Source: Trichosphaerium sp. ATCC 40318 (taxonomy: Eukaryota > Discosea > Flabellinia > Trichosidae). From it: DNA of 64,000 nt. Positions 10,944 through 22,191 of this stretch are shown here, piece after piece. The notes beneath the pieces were generated by a model. That model saw only the letters and a program-made list of their open reading frames with translations, did not search any database and had not been told where the DNA came from. Position 1 is the stretch's first letter. Each line of letters begins with the position of its first letter. Location of the stretch: contig JALMLS010000268.1 of the NCBI GenBank assembly GCA_038496445.1, positions 186,001 to 250,000 of the forward strand. Direction: 5' to 3'. A program made the position numbers and the translations under genes.

Positions 10944-11885
10944 TTACCACTCAGTTAAATATCTGCATAGCTGATATTGTACATCATTGTGGTAAGTGTA
11001 CCACTCAGTGCTATATAATTGTAAATGTACTTGCAATTGGTGAGTAGCGATATCGTCGCTTATCTGCGGGTATATTTCTACAACGATGAGAGAATTTAAA
11101 TGTAAAAAAGTCACTACGCGCCTGATAGAGTGTGCCAGAAAAAAAGAACAATGTTTGATAATCTTTTACGTTCATGGAACCTACACGTTGAAAAGAAAGT
11201 AGCAGTCCATTCTTACCACGGAAAAAAATATCAAAGCTTCGTATTTGTAGATTGAGGTTTTAGGCATGTGGTAATACTGTGAAACGAAATTCATGCGAGT
11301 AAAGCCATCTTATCGCCTATAAAAAATTACCAACTCTGCACGTAGCGAAAAGTGAGAACCGGTTTACACAGTCTACAAAACATTACCTGGACGTAAGACA
11401 AAAGGGATCCTGTTTTCTCTGTGAATAGATGAGTGATGTTTTGATTGGATAGACATAGGTGACCCTGTCGGAGTGTGTTGCTTTGTATCGCACATTGATT
11501 TGAGCGACGGTTTACCTTTGGCTTATAGATAGCTGGCTCGCTGGAGATCACAATTCTAGTTGAAGTGAGCAAAGCCGTAAACAGACTATGAACGTACGCT
11601 GAACTCTCGCGTGCAAGTCTACAAATTGTGGGAGGTGCAAGAGCATAAGCAATGTATAAGGGGAGATCTACGTACATTGAATCCCTAGTGATGTAACTGG
11701 CTACGCTTTTTTGTAGCCTGACATCAAGTTCATAGTCTACAATATCGTGTTGTAGATTCTCAAACAAAACCGAAATATCGGCAGCAGAGCTGTTGTTGCT
11801 TAGAGTCAACAGAAACACCAACGTACAGTCTACTTGAAAATACAGGTACATGCTCTTGAGCACTTTTTCTGTTTAATGTTGCCAT
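10944..11885 (-). CDS. Unrecognised multi-exon gene
   Basis: The product is not recognised. Starting at ATG 11885 (MATLNRKSAQEHVPVFSS), five exons fit by phase: 11827-11885, 11676-11798, 11598-11618, 11516-11555 and 11387-11464. They give LNNSSAADISVLFENLQ, ASYITRDS, VISSEPAIYKPK and HLCLSNQNITHLF. Probable later exons carry AIRWLYSHEFRF, NGLLLSFQR and a long piece with EIYPQISDDIATHQ and STEWYTYHNDVQYQ, ending at a stop at 10944. This gives about 200 aa. Introns of 28 nt (11799-11826) and about 22 nt are implied. An unspliced 178-aa reading of 11327-11863 exists, but it retains several GTACG donors. Confidence 0.55.
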
Positions 11886-12547
11886 TGTAGTTGTAACAGC
11901 TTTTAATTTATTAAAGTGGCTTAACGTCATTCTATGTGTTGCTTATCAATCGTCTTTTCGCTCAAATATCCCAACAAAACTACGGAATTTGCCACCTACA
12001 CGATCATTGTTCGTGCACTCGAGATACTAGAACCGTTCTAGAAGCTAGTCTACTCGCATTGTTCTCGTCAAACAAAAAAATACATGGAAAAAATGTGTTT
12101 TATGTGATTTTTATGCTCATTGCAGGTTACTTATAGATAAACGGATTTGCATGCAAATCCCGTGTGCATGAAAAAAACAAGAATCACCCTTTTCTATTAT
12201 TTAATGTTGGAACTGCCTGTAGACTTTCCTGGGCATACAATTTAACGTGTTTTAATAAATTACAGAATTGATGGGCTGTGCAGCTGCTTGCTTTGGCATG
12301 TTTTGTCAACAAAATGATTGCTCCAAATATTGCTTAAAATCTCATGTCACTTTAAGAAATATCGAGTGGCTTTAAGCTTATGTACTTGTATTCTCACAAC
12401 ATGCTTATGATTGTACCTAAAAGATTTGCATTCATACCACAAGATCAAAATAAATAAACCCTTGTAACAGAGTAGCTCAAACAACCTAGTGAGTGATATA
12501 CATATACGTGTCTATAAAAAAAAAACCAAGGTAGAACCTTTTATTCT
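11886..12547. other. Intergenic, no gene seen
   Basis: About 660 nt with AT-rich tracts and a short plus-strand ORF (11936-12136) that has no coding character. A polyA-like AATAAA at about 12450 faces the F-box gene. Nothing else is recognised. Confidence 0.4.
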
Positions 12548-13528
12548 TTACGATTGCAAGTGATACATTTTTTTATCCGTTTTGACGTCACATTGAGGTA
12601 CATTGTTTACAACACGCCTAGTGACATCTCTTGAAATCTTACTACAACCGCGAATATACAACTTCTTTAAAACCTTTTTTTTTTCATCTTGATCCAATAA
12701 GTAGTTAATACCTTTATCACAAACACCTTTGCAACCAGTCAAATCAATGCTAAAAGCGCCAACAAGACCCATGATACCTCTGCTTGTTATTCTCTCACAG
12801 TAGCTCAATACAATACTTTTAACTCCTGACAATGCCAACAATCCATCGTCCTCTATTGGAGCACTGCAAATATTAATTGTATGAACACCTGATATAGCCT
12901 TATAACCCTCTACAGTTATATCAGTGTTGTATCCACTCAAGTTTATTGTATGAACACCAGAAAGAGCTTTAAGGCCTTTGTCCGTTATTTTACAACAGTA
13001 CCCTAGGTCAATAGTATGAACACCATGAAGATGTTTAATACAATCATCAGTTATGTAATCAATTGCAGCATAAGAACGTCTGGTTTTTCTTTTATTCAGG
13101 TCAATTGTATGGACACCAGCGAGTGCTTCGAATCCCTTTGATGTTATTTCTAAAGGGGAGCGGAAATAAATACATCTTAGAACAAGATTACGGACACCAG
13201 CAAGCTTGGAAAGGTCTTCATCTGTTGGTCTGTCTAATTTTGCAATAATTGTAGTATTTTTTAAAAGTGGACTACCAGACAGTATATCTAGTTTGTGTTT
13301 TACAGTATTTGATATTGTAATACAATGATAACCAACATGATTCTGGATTACATCAAATAACAGTTTGCATGTGAATGAAGAAGCTATCCGACTTCTTTTT
13401 CCCATAAACATGAAAATAATTGCAAGAATTTCTGGAGGTGTATCTAAAAAGGTATCCTGTTGTCTTGACATGATGGATTTCTTTGGCTCTTGTTTAGTAA
13501 GGTTGTAAAATGAATCATAGTTAAACAA
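12548..13528 (-). CDS. F-box / GVHTI-type leucine-rich repeat protein
   Basis: A single exon encodes 326 aa. The in-frame ATG at 13528 (MFNYDSF) or the later one (MSRQQDTFLDTPPEIL) could be used. An F-box-like segment DTPPEILAIIFMFMGKRSR...SFTCKLLFDVIQ is followed by about eight leucine-rich units with the motif L-x-G-V-H-T-I-D/N-L. Examples are LHGVHTIDLGYCCKITDKGL, LSGVHTINLS and ISGVHTINI. F-box plus LRR proteins usually recruit substrates to SCF ubiquitin ligases. It is a paralogue of the gene at 46773, with more divergent repeats. There is no intron in a neighbourhood where genes have eight or more. Confidence 0.85.
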   Translation of the reverse strand: MFNYDSFYNLTKQEPKKSIMSRQQDTFLDTPPEILAIIFMFMGKRSRIASSFTCKLLFDVIQNHVGYHCITISNTVKHKLDILSGSPLLKNTTIIAKLDRPTDEDLSKLAGVRNLVLRCIYFRSPLEITSKGFEALAGVHTIDLNKRKTRRSYAAIDYITDDCIKHLHGVHTIDLGYCCKITDKGLKALSGVHTINLSGYNTDITVEGYKAISGVHTINICSAPIEDDGLLALSGVKSIVLSYCERITSRGIMGLVGAFSIDLTGCKGVCDKGINYLLDQDEKKKVLKKLYIRGCSKISRDVTRRVVNNVPQCDVKTDKKMYHLQS

Positions 13529-14574
13529 TAACGCACCTTGTCACACGTAGAACTTTTGTTTAAACGCGTCTTGAGAACGGTATATTACGTTGAATTCTTC
13601 GCTACCAAAAAAACAATTTAAAAGCTGCACGTTCGCTACTAATAGAAAAACAAGAAAAACAATGCGCAACCCTCTGTAGCAACGAGAGAATACGTTTTAA
13701 GGCGATAGAAAGAAAGAAACGCGTAGTATAGTGTGGTAAAGTGTAAATTAGTTTTTGAGACTTAAAAAGATAAGCGTTGGCTGCCAGCACGCGAAAGAAA
13801 CAGTTTGTTGATTAAATCTCCGCTCAACTGACAAAGTTTGTATTAGTGGTTTAACTAAACGTACAATTAATGCTGTGATATCCTCCAGGTTCTTCAGAAG
13901 CGACAGCCGGCAGTACTGAAATGTGATTAACGCTAAAAAGATAGGTCGTTGTCAGTCAACGCGTAAATGATTAATCATCATCTGACGACTCTAAGACGGG
14001 GTAGGTTACGAAACCGAAATATGTAGAATTTTGTTCAAAAAAAGTCAAAAATTCGGCACACTAATTATCCATTACTACCAAGTTCGACCATAGCCATTCT
14101 TCAATTCGTTTCCCATACAAAACTTTGCTTACTGTTCCCCATTCTTATACCAATGGCGACGAACTCCGTTTTTTTTCATAATTAATAAAGCGTCTCACAG
14201 CCAGTTTAAGCTAAAAACTAGATTTTAACTCAATTTTGTTGTTGCACTTTTCTTTTTCATTCTCTTTCTCATCTTTTTACTTTTATGATTTAATTAGGTT
14301 ATAAGATGGTACGACGCTGGTACGTGGCCCTCCAAAATTTGTGGAACAAATTTCGGAGCCTGATCGGACAAGCTGGGATGGTGATTTTTTTCAATGTTAT
14401 TATCTTGTTATTAATATGAATAAAGTGAGGGCTACGGCGCTCGCCTCTTGTTTGAAAAAAAAAAAAAGTTTAAACTAAAAACTGAATCAATAAGGCGGAA
14501 AACCGTTTGGTTTAAATCAAGCAAGACTTAATCTTTGTGAACAGTTTAAACAACCATCTAAAACAGGCGGAGAA
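13529..14574. other. Intergenic upstream of receptor array
   Basis: About 1 kb. Short ORFs have no coding character. A 12-A run at about 14456-14467 and poly-T tracts are present. The promoter of receptor copy A should lie at its right end, but no element can be identified. Confidence 0.4.
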
Positions 14575-17500
14575 ATGAAGCTTCTCTTTGTTTTATACAC
14601 TATTATTAGCATAACATTATCACAACGCATTTTCCGTGTTGGTTGCGTGTACAACTCAATAGGAAGAAATGCGCCGTCGGGGTTATTACTTCGAAACTCA
14701 TATGAGATGTGGAGAGACAATGTACCAACGGCAATCAAACTGTCACAATTGAAATTCTTTAGGTAAACGCACGTGGTGGATTACGAGTTAAAAATGAAAG
14801 CTACACCGTTGAGCTTGTGTTCGGTGGCATTGATGGTACGAAAATAGAAAAGCACCCTTCATTTCGGAACGTTTTTACTAAAAGATCATCAGGTACTCCT
14901 ATTTCTGCTCAAAATGCGACAGAGTACCTTGCGGATAATTATGATCTAAACTACATTTTTTTGGTACGTCCAGGAGGCCTGTTGTTCGCTTTTATTTTAT
15001 TCTATTCTTATTAAGATTTTGTAGCCTTTCAGTACTGCACTGAGTATACCTGCGGCTATTGTGGCTCACGATCGCGGCATTAATTCAATATATGGTACGA
15101 AAATATTACGTCACGCAGTGATTTACGATTGTGTTTTAGTTGCGACAAACTCCCTGTCTGCCTATATTTGTATGGATGATCAAGCGTATCCTTGTGCTCA
15201 ACCGTTTGGTAGAAGGTTTCCTTTGAGCACTTCCGTGAGTTACCCACTATCAAAAGTTGTGAGTGATGCCATGAACTTGCTTAAATTCAACGGAGCTAAA
15301 ACTGCTGCAATATTTTTTTTGGGTACGTCTGTCGGATAGGCACACGTGGTATCTATCAGCTGAGATGGTTTATTTCAAATAAAAATAAGTTTGATCTTTT
15401 TTAATTTTGAAATAGATATCACGTGGGGAAGAGATGTTGTTGATGGAGTTCGAAGAGTTGCCAACTTGGCAGGTAATCTTTTTAACTTTTTGTGTTGTTT
15501 TCTTTTGAGCTTACAAGTTGTTTGTTTAGATGTTGATCTGTTGTATTCAGGCGGCGTTCCATTTACAACGAATCAAACCCTAGTTAGAGAAAGGTTGACG
15601 CACTTTATTGAAACTGTTCGTCCAATGAAGCCAGGTACACAAATACGATCAAAACATGCCTAACGAACTCGTAGATATAATTATTGGAGCAGTATTCTTC
15701 TCATGCCAAACCTTTATGAAGGTACCCTTATGCTTCTAAAAGCATTCTCTCATGTTTTGTTTAGCTTGCCAAGGAGCTTGACTTTAACGCAAAGGTACAA
15801 GGATGATCTTATTTCTTTGAAAGCTAACCTTGATTCCAGGCGTACTTGATGCTTCTACCATGTTTTCTTGACTTTATTGATGACAAACCTGAAGAAGGCA
15901 AATATGTCATTGGTTCTGGAGGATTTGTGCGTCTCTACAAATTAGCAACGATTAAATTAATATATGATAGTGGGATCCAAATCTTAAGGGTGAGGAGTAT
16001 GATGAAGATGATGCAGCCATACGGTAAGAATAACGATGAAAGCAGTAATACTAATTCGTGTAAGGTATTATCATTTCCTGAGTCAGGGTAATGCAACCTC
16101 TCCTGAACTCTTTCAAAATCGCTATGTTGAACGCTTTGGAACTCCTCCAAATTCGTGGGGAATACTGGCGTATATGGCTGGAATCTTAACACAATACGCA
16201 GTAGAAAAAGCAAAGTACAAGCTAGATTTATTGGTACCTTTATCTTATTTTTTTCTCGGATAGTTCGCTTGATCCAGAAGATATTAGAAATGCAGCGGAT
16301 AGTGTAAATATCAAAGGTGTAGGTGGACCAATACAATTGGACATATATGGACGTAATGTGGCTCAACCTGTTGTAACGTTTCAATTGGATGATGACTATA
16401 CTCCTCAAATCCTTATTCCTCTCGCTTCTGTCACCAAAGAGCTTGTCTATCCTGCTCCAAAGTGGTCTGAACGCCGTACAACTTACGGTTGGTACAGTAC
16501 GTCATTATCAAATCGTTAAATAATAAGTGGAGCTCATCAGTTAAATAGAGTTTACTGTTGAACACGTGATGATGGCGATTGCATCTGTTGTCATTTTATT
16601 GACTCTTGCTGGTGTTCCATGGATAATCGCTTACAGAAATCGGACAGTAGTTCGCGCTTCTCAACCTGTTTTCATTGTAATCACGATGGTACGCTAAATA
16701 TTTTTTGTCGAAAACCCAACATTAATTTAAAGTGTAGTTTGGATCAATTATCATGTATTGTACTGTATTCTTTTGGAGTCTTCATACTGACGACCTTCAC
16801 TGTAATCTAACACGTTGGTTCCTTGGTATTGGGTTTGCTGTACGTAATACAATGAAACTACTGAAACAGATATCCATTATTGACACTTTATTTCTTTGAA
16901 TAGCTGTTGTACAGTGCCATATTTGCCAGAATAACACGTATTGCACACATCTTCTTGACAGACAGTTTGGAGATCTTTAAAGTCACCAATGTTATGATAT
17001 TCCCCATTGTGGGAGTGTTAACTGCTATTGAAGCTTTTATTCTGATATTGTGGTCAATTGTGAGTCCTGGAAGAGCTGTGATCGATATTGGAGCACCTGA
17101 GAAACTCTCTGATGACTTTTACACATGTCAGTTTGAAAACGCTGATATCATATTCTTGAGTATCCTCCTTGTCTACAATGTACGTTGATATTGAGTATTA
17201 TAACCCGCTGAATGATATCACAGGCGTGTATTCTATTGTATGGAATGATTTATGTTGTCCGAATATGGAAGATCAAGGCCATTCTGTACAACGAGTCTGA
17301 GTAAGATTGATTTCGCGTTTCTGCTTTCTATTAACACGTTTTTTAAGGTCAATCGGTTTTGCTGTTTACACAATTGCATTTACTCTCATATTAGTTGGTG
17401 TATCACCTGTACGTTTGTAGTAATCGCGTCTAGATTTCTTTATTGTTTTTTGACACTTTTTGTTTTCAGTTTATTTCGAAATCAGATAGAGTACTGGCAT

Positions 17501-17772
17501 ACGTTATTCGTTCCCTGTGCTTCATATTTGGACCTCTCATCACAGTTCTTGCTATATTACTTCCAAAAGTAGTTTATGTAGTGCGTGGTGATAATATGTC
17601 ATCTGGTTTCACATCAACAAAGTCAAACATGTCCAAGAAGTCAGATACTGCAGAGTTCTATCCAGCATCTGTTGTACAAAAACTAAGGACAAGAGTACAG
17701 GAACTTGAAGACAAAGTTGCCGATCTCACAAATGACAAGGCGGTGTTGAACAAGACAATGAAAATGAATTAG
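14575..17772 (+). CDS. Class C GPCR (GABA-B-like), copy A
   Basis: Nineteen exons join in frame to 747 aa: 14575-14721, 14763-14835, 14893-14963, 15025-15094, 15140-15322, 15416-15472, 15530-15634, 15675-15721, 15765-15794, 15840-15926, 15971-16023, 16065-16214, 16264-16475, 16549-16688, 16738-16839, 16904-17179, 17224-17300, 17348-17408 and 17470-17772. A signal peptide (MKLLFVLYTIISITLSQ) is followed by a type-1 periplasmic-binding ligand domain (RVGCVYNSIGR, NARGGLRVKNESYTVELVF). Seven helices then begin at HVMMAIASVVILLTLAGVPW, with no cysteine-rich linker, as in GABA-B receptors. The tail has a coiled coil (QKLRTRVQELEDKVADLTND). One base is missing after NDKA relative to copies B and C, so the last ~25 residues are replaced by VLNKTMKMN. 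Confidence 0.9.
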
Positions 17773-17856
17773 AATCAAAAGCAAGTGAGGCTACACAATC
17801 ACCTGAGAACGACAGTAGCACATCTGAAACACAAAGTCAGTGAACTAGTAATCCGT

Positions 17857-17940
17857 AATATTAAATCAAAGGTACCACTGGCTTTCTTAAGGCCTTATCA
17901 AAGTACTTCCTCAATAAATAAAGTGTACATTATATCGTAG
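17857..17940 (+). repeat. Conserved 3' block after receptor copy A
   Basis: About 85 nt containing CCACTGGCTTTCTTAAGGCC and AATAAATAAAGTG. It is nearly identical after copy B (21642-21730) and related after copy C (25540-25622). It marks the 3' UTR and polyadenylation signal carried along in each tandem unit. Confidence 0.75.
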
Positions 17941-18309
17941 CTATTGTTGTTTCAATACTGAGAGGCTTTGTGTTGTTCAAATTTTACTATGCTAAGCCAA
18001 GCTTGCTTCCGTACCTCAAAAGCACAAGCGTACTGCAGAGGCTACTTGAACTGGAATTTTCTGAAAATAAGCTGAAATTGATTTGCTGTATTCCGTAAAG
18101 CCAGAAAAAAAAACGTATCAACAGCATAAACTTCTCTTTGGTTCATAACCACATTATTAACCTTTCCTGATTTATTCGAACCTAGCAAGTTGTGCGTATT
18201 GTAAGCCACCTCACTAGTAGTTGCTACGAATTTTCTCAGTTGTAGTCAACTTTTTTCTATATTTGTAACTTTGTGAATGAAGAACTCAAGTATGCAGCGT
18301 GGATACCAA
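17941..18309. other. Spacer between receptor copies A and B
   Basis: About 370 nt with no ORF of note. It does not resemble the spacer before copy C apart from the last few bases before the start codon, so the duplication breakpoint lies close to the gene. Confidence 0.4.
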
Positions 18310-21300
18310 ATGAAGCTCCTGCTTGTTTTAGCAATTATTACTACCGCAACATTATCACAACGTATTTTCCGTGTTGGTTGCGTATATAATTCAATAGGAA
18401 GAAGTGCTGCGGAAGGTTTATTAGTTCGAAACTCATATGAGATGTGGAGAGACAATGTACTAACTACCACACCACCAAACTGTCACCAATAACATCATAT
18501 TAGGTAAACGCACGTGGTGGACTGCTAGTTAAAAATGAAAGCTATACCGTTGAGCTTGTATTCGGTGATGTTGATGGTACGAAAATAGAAAGTTGTCTTC
18601 GTTTCGGAACGTTATTAAATCCGATCTTTAGATACTCCTATTTCTGCTCAAAATGCGACAGAGTACCTTGTAGACAATTATGATCTTAACTACATTTTTC
18701 TTGTGCGTCCAGGAGGCCTTTTGTTCAGGATTTTCTTTTATTCTTATTTTATGATTTTGTAGCCTTTCAGCTCTGCACTGAGTATACCTCCGGCTATTGT
18801 GGCTCACGACCACGGCATTAATTCAATATTTAGTACGATAACGTTACGTCACGCAGTGATTTACGATTGTTATGTAGTTGGGACAAACGCCCTTTCGGCT
18901 TACATTTGCATGGACAATAAAGCGTATCCATGCACTCAACCGTTTGGTAGAAGGTTTCCTTTGAGCACCTCCGTAACCTTCCCACTATCAAAAGTTGTGA
19001 GTGATGCCATGAACTTGCTTAAATTCAACGGAGCTAAAACTGCTGCAATATTTTTTTTGGGTACGTCTGTCGGATAGGCACACGTGGTATCTATCAGCTG
19101 AGATGCTTTATTTCAAATAAAAATAAGTTTGATCTTTTTTAATTTTGACATAGATATCACGTGGGGAAGAGATGTTGTTGATGGAGTTCGAAGAGTTGCC
19201 AACTTGGCAGGTAATCTTTTTAACTTTTTGTGTTGTTATTTTTTGAGCTTACAAGTTGTTTGTTTAGATGTTGATCTGTTGTATTCAGGCGGTGTCCCAT
19301 TTAGCTTTAATCAAACTTTAATAAGAGAAAGATTGACGCACTTTATTGAAACTGTTCGTCCTATGAACCCAGGTACACAAATACGATCAAAACATGACTA
19401 ACGAACGCGTAGATATAATTATTGGAGCAGTGTACTTCTCATGCCAAACCTTTATGAAGGTACCACAGAGTTATAAAATCAATCATATCCTCATTCTTGT
19501 TTAGCTTGCCAAAGAGCTTGACTTTAATGCAAAGGTATGAGAATGATCTTATTTCTTCGAAACCTAACCTTGATAAAAGGCGTACTTGATGCTTCTACCA
19601 TGTTTTCTTGATTTTATTGATGACAAACCTGAAGAAGGCAAATATGTCATTGGTTCTGGAGGATTTGTGCGTCTCTACAAATTAGCAACGATAAAATTAA
19701 TATATGATAGTGGGATCCAAATCTTAAGGGCGAGGAGTATGATGAAGATGATGCAGCCATACGGTAAGTACAATAAACACTGTAGCAACTAGTATTTATT
19801 TATGTAAGGTATTATCATTTCCTGAGTCAGGGAAATGCAACCTCTCCTGAACTCTTTCACAATCGTTATATTGAACGATTTGGGAGTGCTCCGCAAGCAT
19901 GGGGAGTAATTGCGTATATGGCTGGAATGATGACACAATATGCAGTAGAAAAAGCAAAGTACCGCTTAGTTTAATATGGTCGAAGTTTTTCTTATTTTTT
20001 TCTCATTAAGTTCGCTTGATCCAGAAGATATTAGAAATGCAGCAGATAGTATAAACATTAAAAGTGTAGGCGGTCTAATTCATATGGACATATATGGACG
20101 TAATGTGGCTCAACCTGTTGTAACATTTCAATTGGATGATGAATTTACTCCTCACATCCTTACTCCTCTCGCTTCTGTCACCAAAGAACTTGTCTATCCT
20201 GCTCCAACATGGTCTGAACGCCGTAAAACTTACGGTTGGTATAGTACGTCATTTTCACATTATTTAAATAAGTGATATCTCATCAGTTAAATAGAATTTA
20301 CTGTTGAACACGTGATGATGGCGATTGCATCTGTTGTAATTTTATTGACTCTTGCTGGTGTTCCTTGGATAATCGCTTACAGAAATCGGAAAGTAGTTCG
20401 CGCTTCTCAGCCTGTTTTTGTGTTAATCACAATGGTATGTGGAAACTTAGATAAAGTTACGACACCCACGTGACGGTTTGTTGTAGTTTGGTTCTATCGC
20501 TATGTATTGCACTGTATTCTTTTGGAGTCTTCATACTGACGACCTTCACTGTAATCTAACACGTTGGTTCCTTGGTATTGGGTTTGCTGTACGTAATACA
20601 ATGATACCACTGATAACGATTATTGACACTTTATTCCTTTGAATAGCTGTTGTACAGTGCCATATTTGCCAGAATAACACGTATTGCACACATCTTCTTG
20701 ACAGACAGTTTGGAGATCTTTAAAGTCACCAATGTTATGATATTCCCAATTGTGGGAGTTTTAACTGCTATTGAAGCTTTTATTCTTATATTGTGGTCAA
20801 TTGTGAGTCCTGGAAGAGCTGTAGTTGACATTGGAGCACCTGAGAAACTCTCTGATGACTTTTACACATGCCAGTTTGAAAACGCTGATATCATATTCTT
20901 GAGTATCCTTCTTGTCTACAATGTGCGTTGGCTATTCGTCTTTTTATCCCTTCTAAAAGATATCACAGGCGTGTATTCTATTGTATGGAATGATTTATGT
21001 TGTCCGAATATGGAAGATCAAGGCCATTCTGTACAATGAGTCTGAGTAAGAGCATATATTTTTTTTCTGTTCTTTTTCTGAGCTAGATTTACCGCTTTCA
21101 AGTACCTTCTATTAACACTTCTATTTTTAAGGTCAATCGGTTTTGCTGTTTACACAATTGCATTTACTCTCATATTAGTTGGTGTATCACCTGTACGTTT
21201 GTAGTAATCACGTCTAGATTTCTTTATTGTTTTTTGACACTTTTTGTTTTCAGTTTATTTCGAAATCAGATAGAGTACTGGCATACGTTATTCGTTCCCT

Positions 21301-21628
21301 GTGCTTCATATTTGGACCTCTCATCACAGTTCTTGCTATATTACTTCCAAAAGTATTTTACATAGTTCGTGGTGATAATATGTCATCTGGCCTTGCATCA
21401 ACAAGGTCAAACATGTCCAGGAAGTCAGATAATACAGATTTCTATCCGGCATCTGTTGTACAAAAACTAAAGACAAGAGTAAAGGAATTAGAAGACAAAG
21501 TTGCCAATCTCACAAACGACAAGGCTGATGTTGAACAAGACAATGAAAATGAATTAGAATCAAAAGCAAGTGAGACTACACAATCACCTGAGAACGACAG
21601 TAGCACATCTGAAACACAAAGTCACTGA
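18310..21628 (+). CDS. Class C GPCR (GABA-B-like), copy B
   Basis: This copy has the same 19-exon plan as copy A, about 770 aa. The ATG at 18310 (MKLLLVLAIITTATLSQ) aligns with copies A and C; in-frame ATGs at 18277 and 18292 would add a non-signal extension. The ligand domain, seven helices and coiled-coil tail are intact. The tail runs on as DVEQDNENELESKASETTQ and ends at 21628. Intron 5 (after AKTAAIFF) is almost identical to copy A. The FGSAPQAWGVIAYMAGMMTQ segment matches copy C. Intron 14 and the start of exon 15 (GSIAMYC) are private to B. No disabling change was seen. Confidence 0.88.
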
Positions 21629-21730
21629 GCTAGTTATAAGTAATATTAAATCAAAGGTACCACTGGCTTTCTTAAGGCCTTATCAAAATAGTACTTCCTC
21701 AATAAATAAAGTGTACATTATATCGTAGCT

Positions 21731-22191
21731 CTATCTTGTTGTTTCAATACACTGAAAGGCTTGGTGGTAGCAAGAGCAACTTTTAGATTTAGACTGTAAG
21801 ACAATCAATCAAATACAAACTTTGCCACAAACAATCTGTGGAACCTTGTGAATACTAGTTTCCAATTGTTATGTGGTGCTATAACCATACATGGCTTATT
21901 ATGTTACATTAAAGGCAGCCATGATAAAAATGAAATTATTAATAGAAACGCTTTTGACCTTCCGTTCCATGTTCACGTAGTACACAATTGAATGTGGGAT
22001 TCACTGTTTCATTTTAACTCGCACGCTTCTTTGGACCAAAATTGACATTTTTGGATTTGATTTGAGTGTTACCGGTAGTTCTTCGGTTAAATACCTTCCT
22101 GAAAGTAATTCTCTATTGTTTAATAGTCAGTTGTAGGTACCAAGTCAAGTTTATTCTCTATTTTCATAAAGTAGAAGAACGTGGGAAAACA
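21731..22191. other. Spacer between receptor copies B and C
   Basis: About 460 nt. No gene is recognised. AT-rich, with no clear similarity to the A-B spacer. Confidence 0.4.

Noticed and set aside
15935-16408. 157-aa minus ORF in receptor copy A
   Set aside because: It runs across exons and introns of the receptor, which are supported by three aligned copies.
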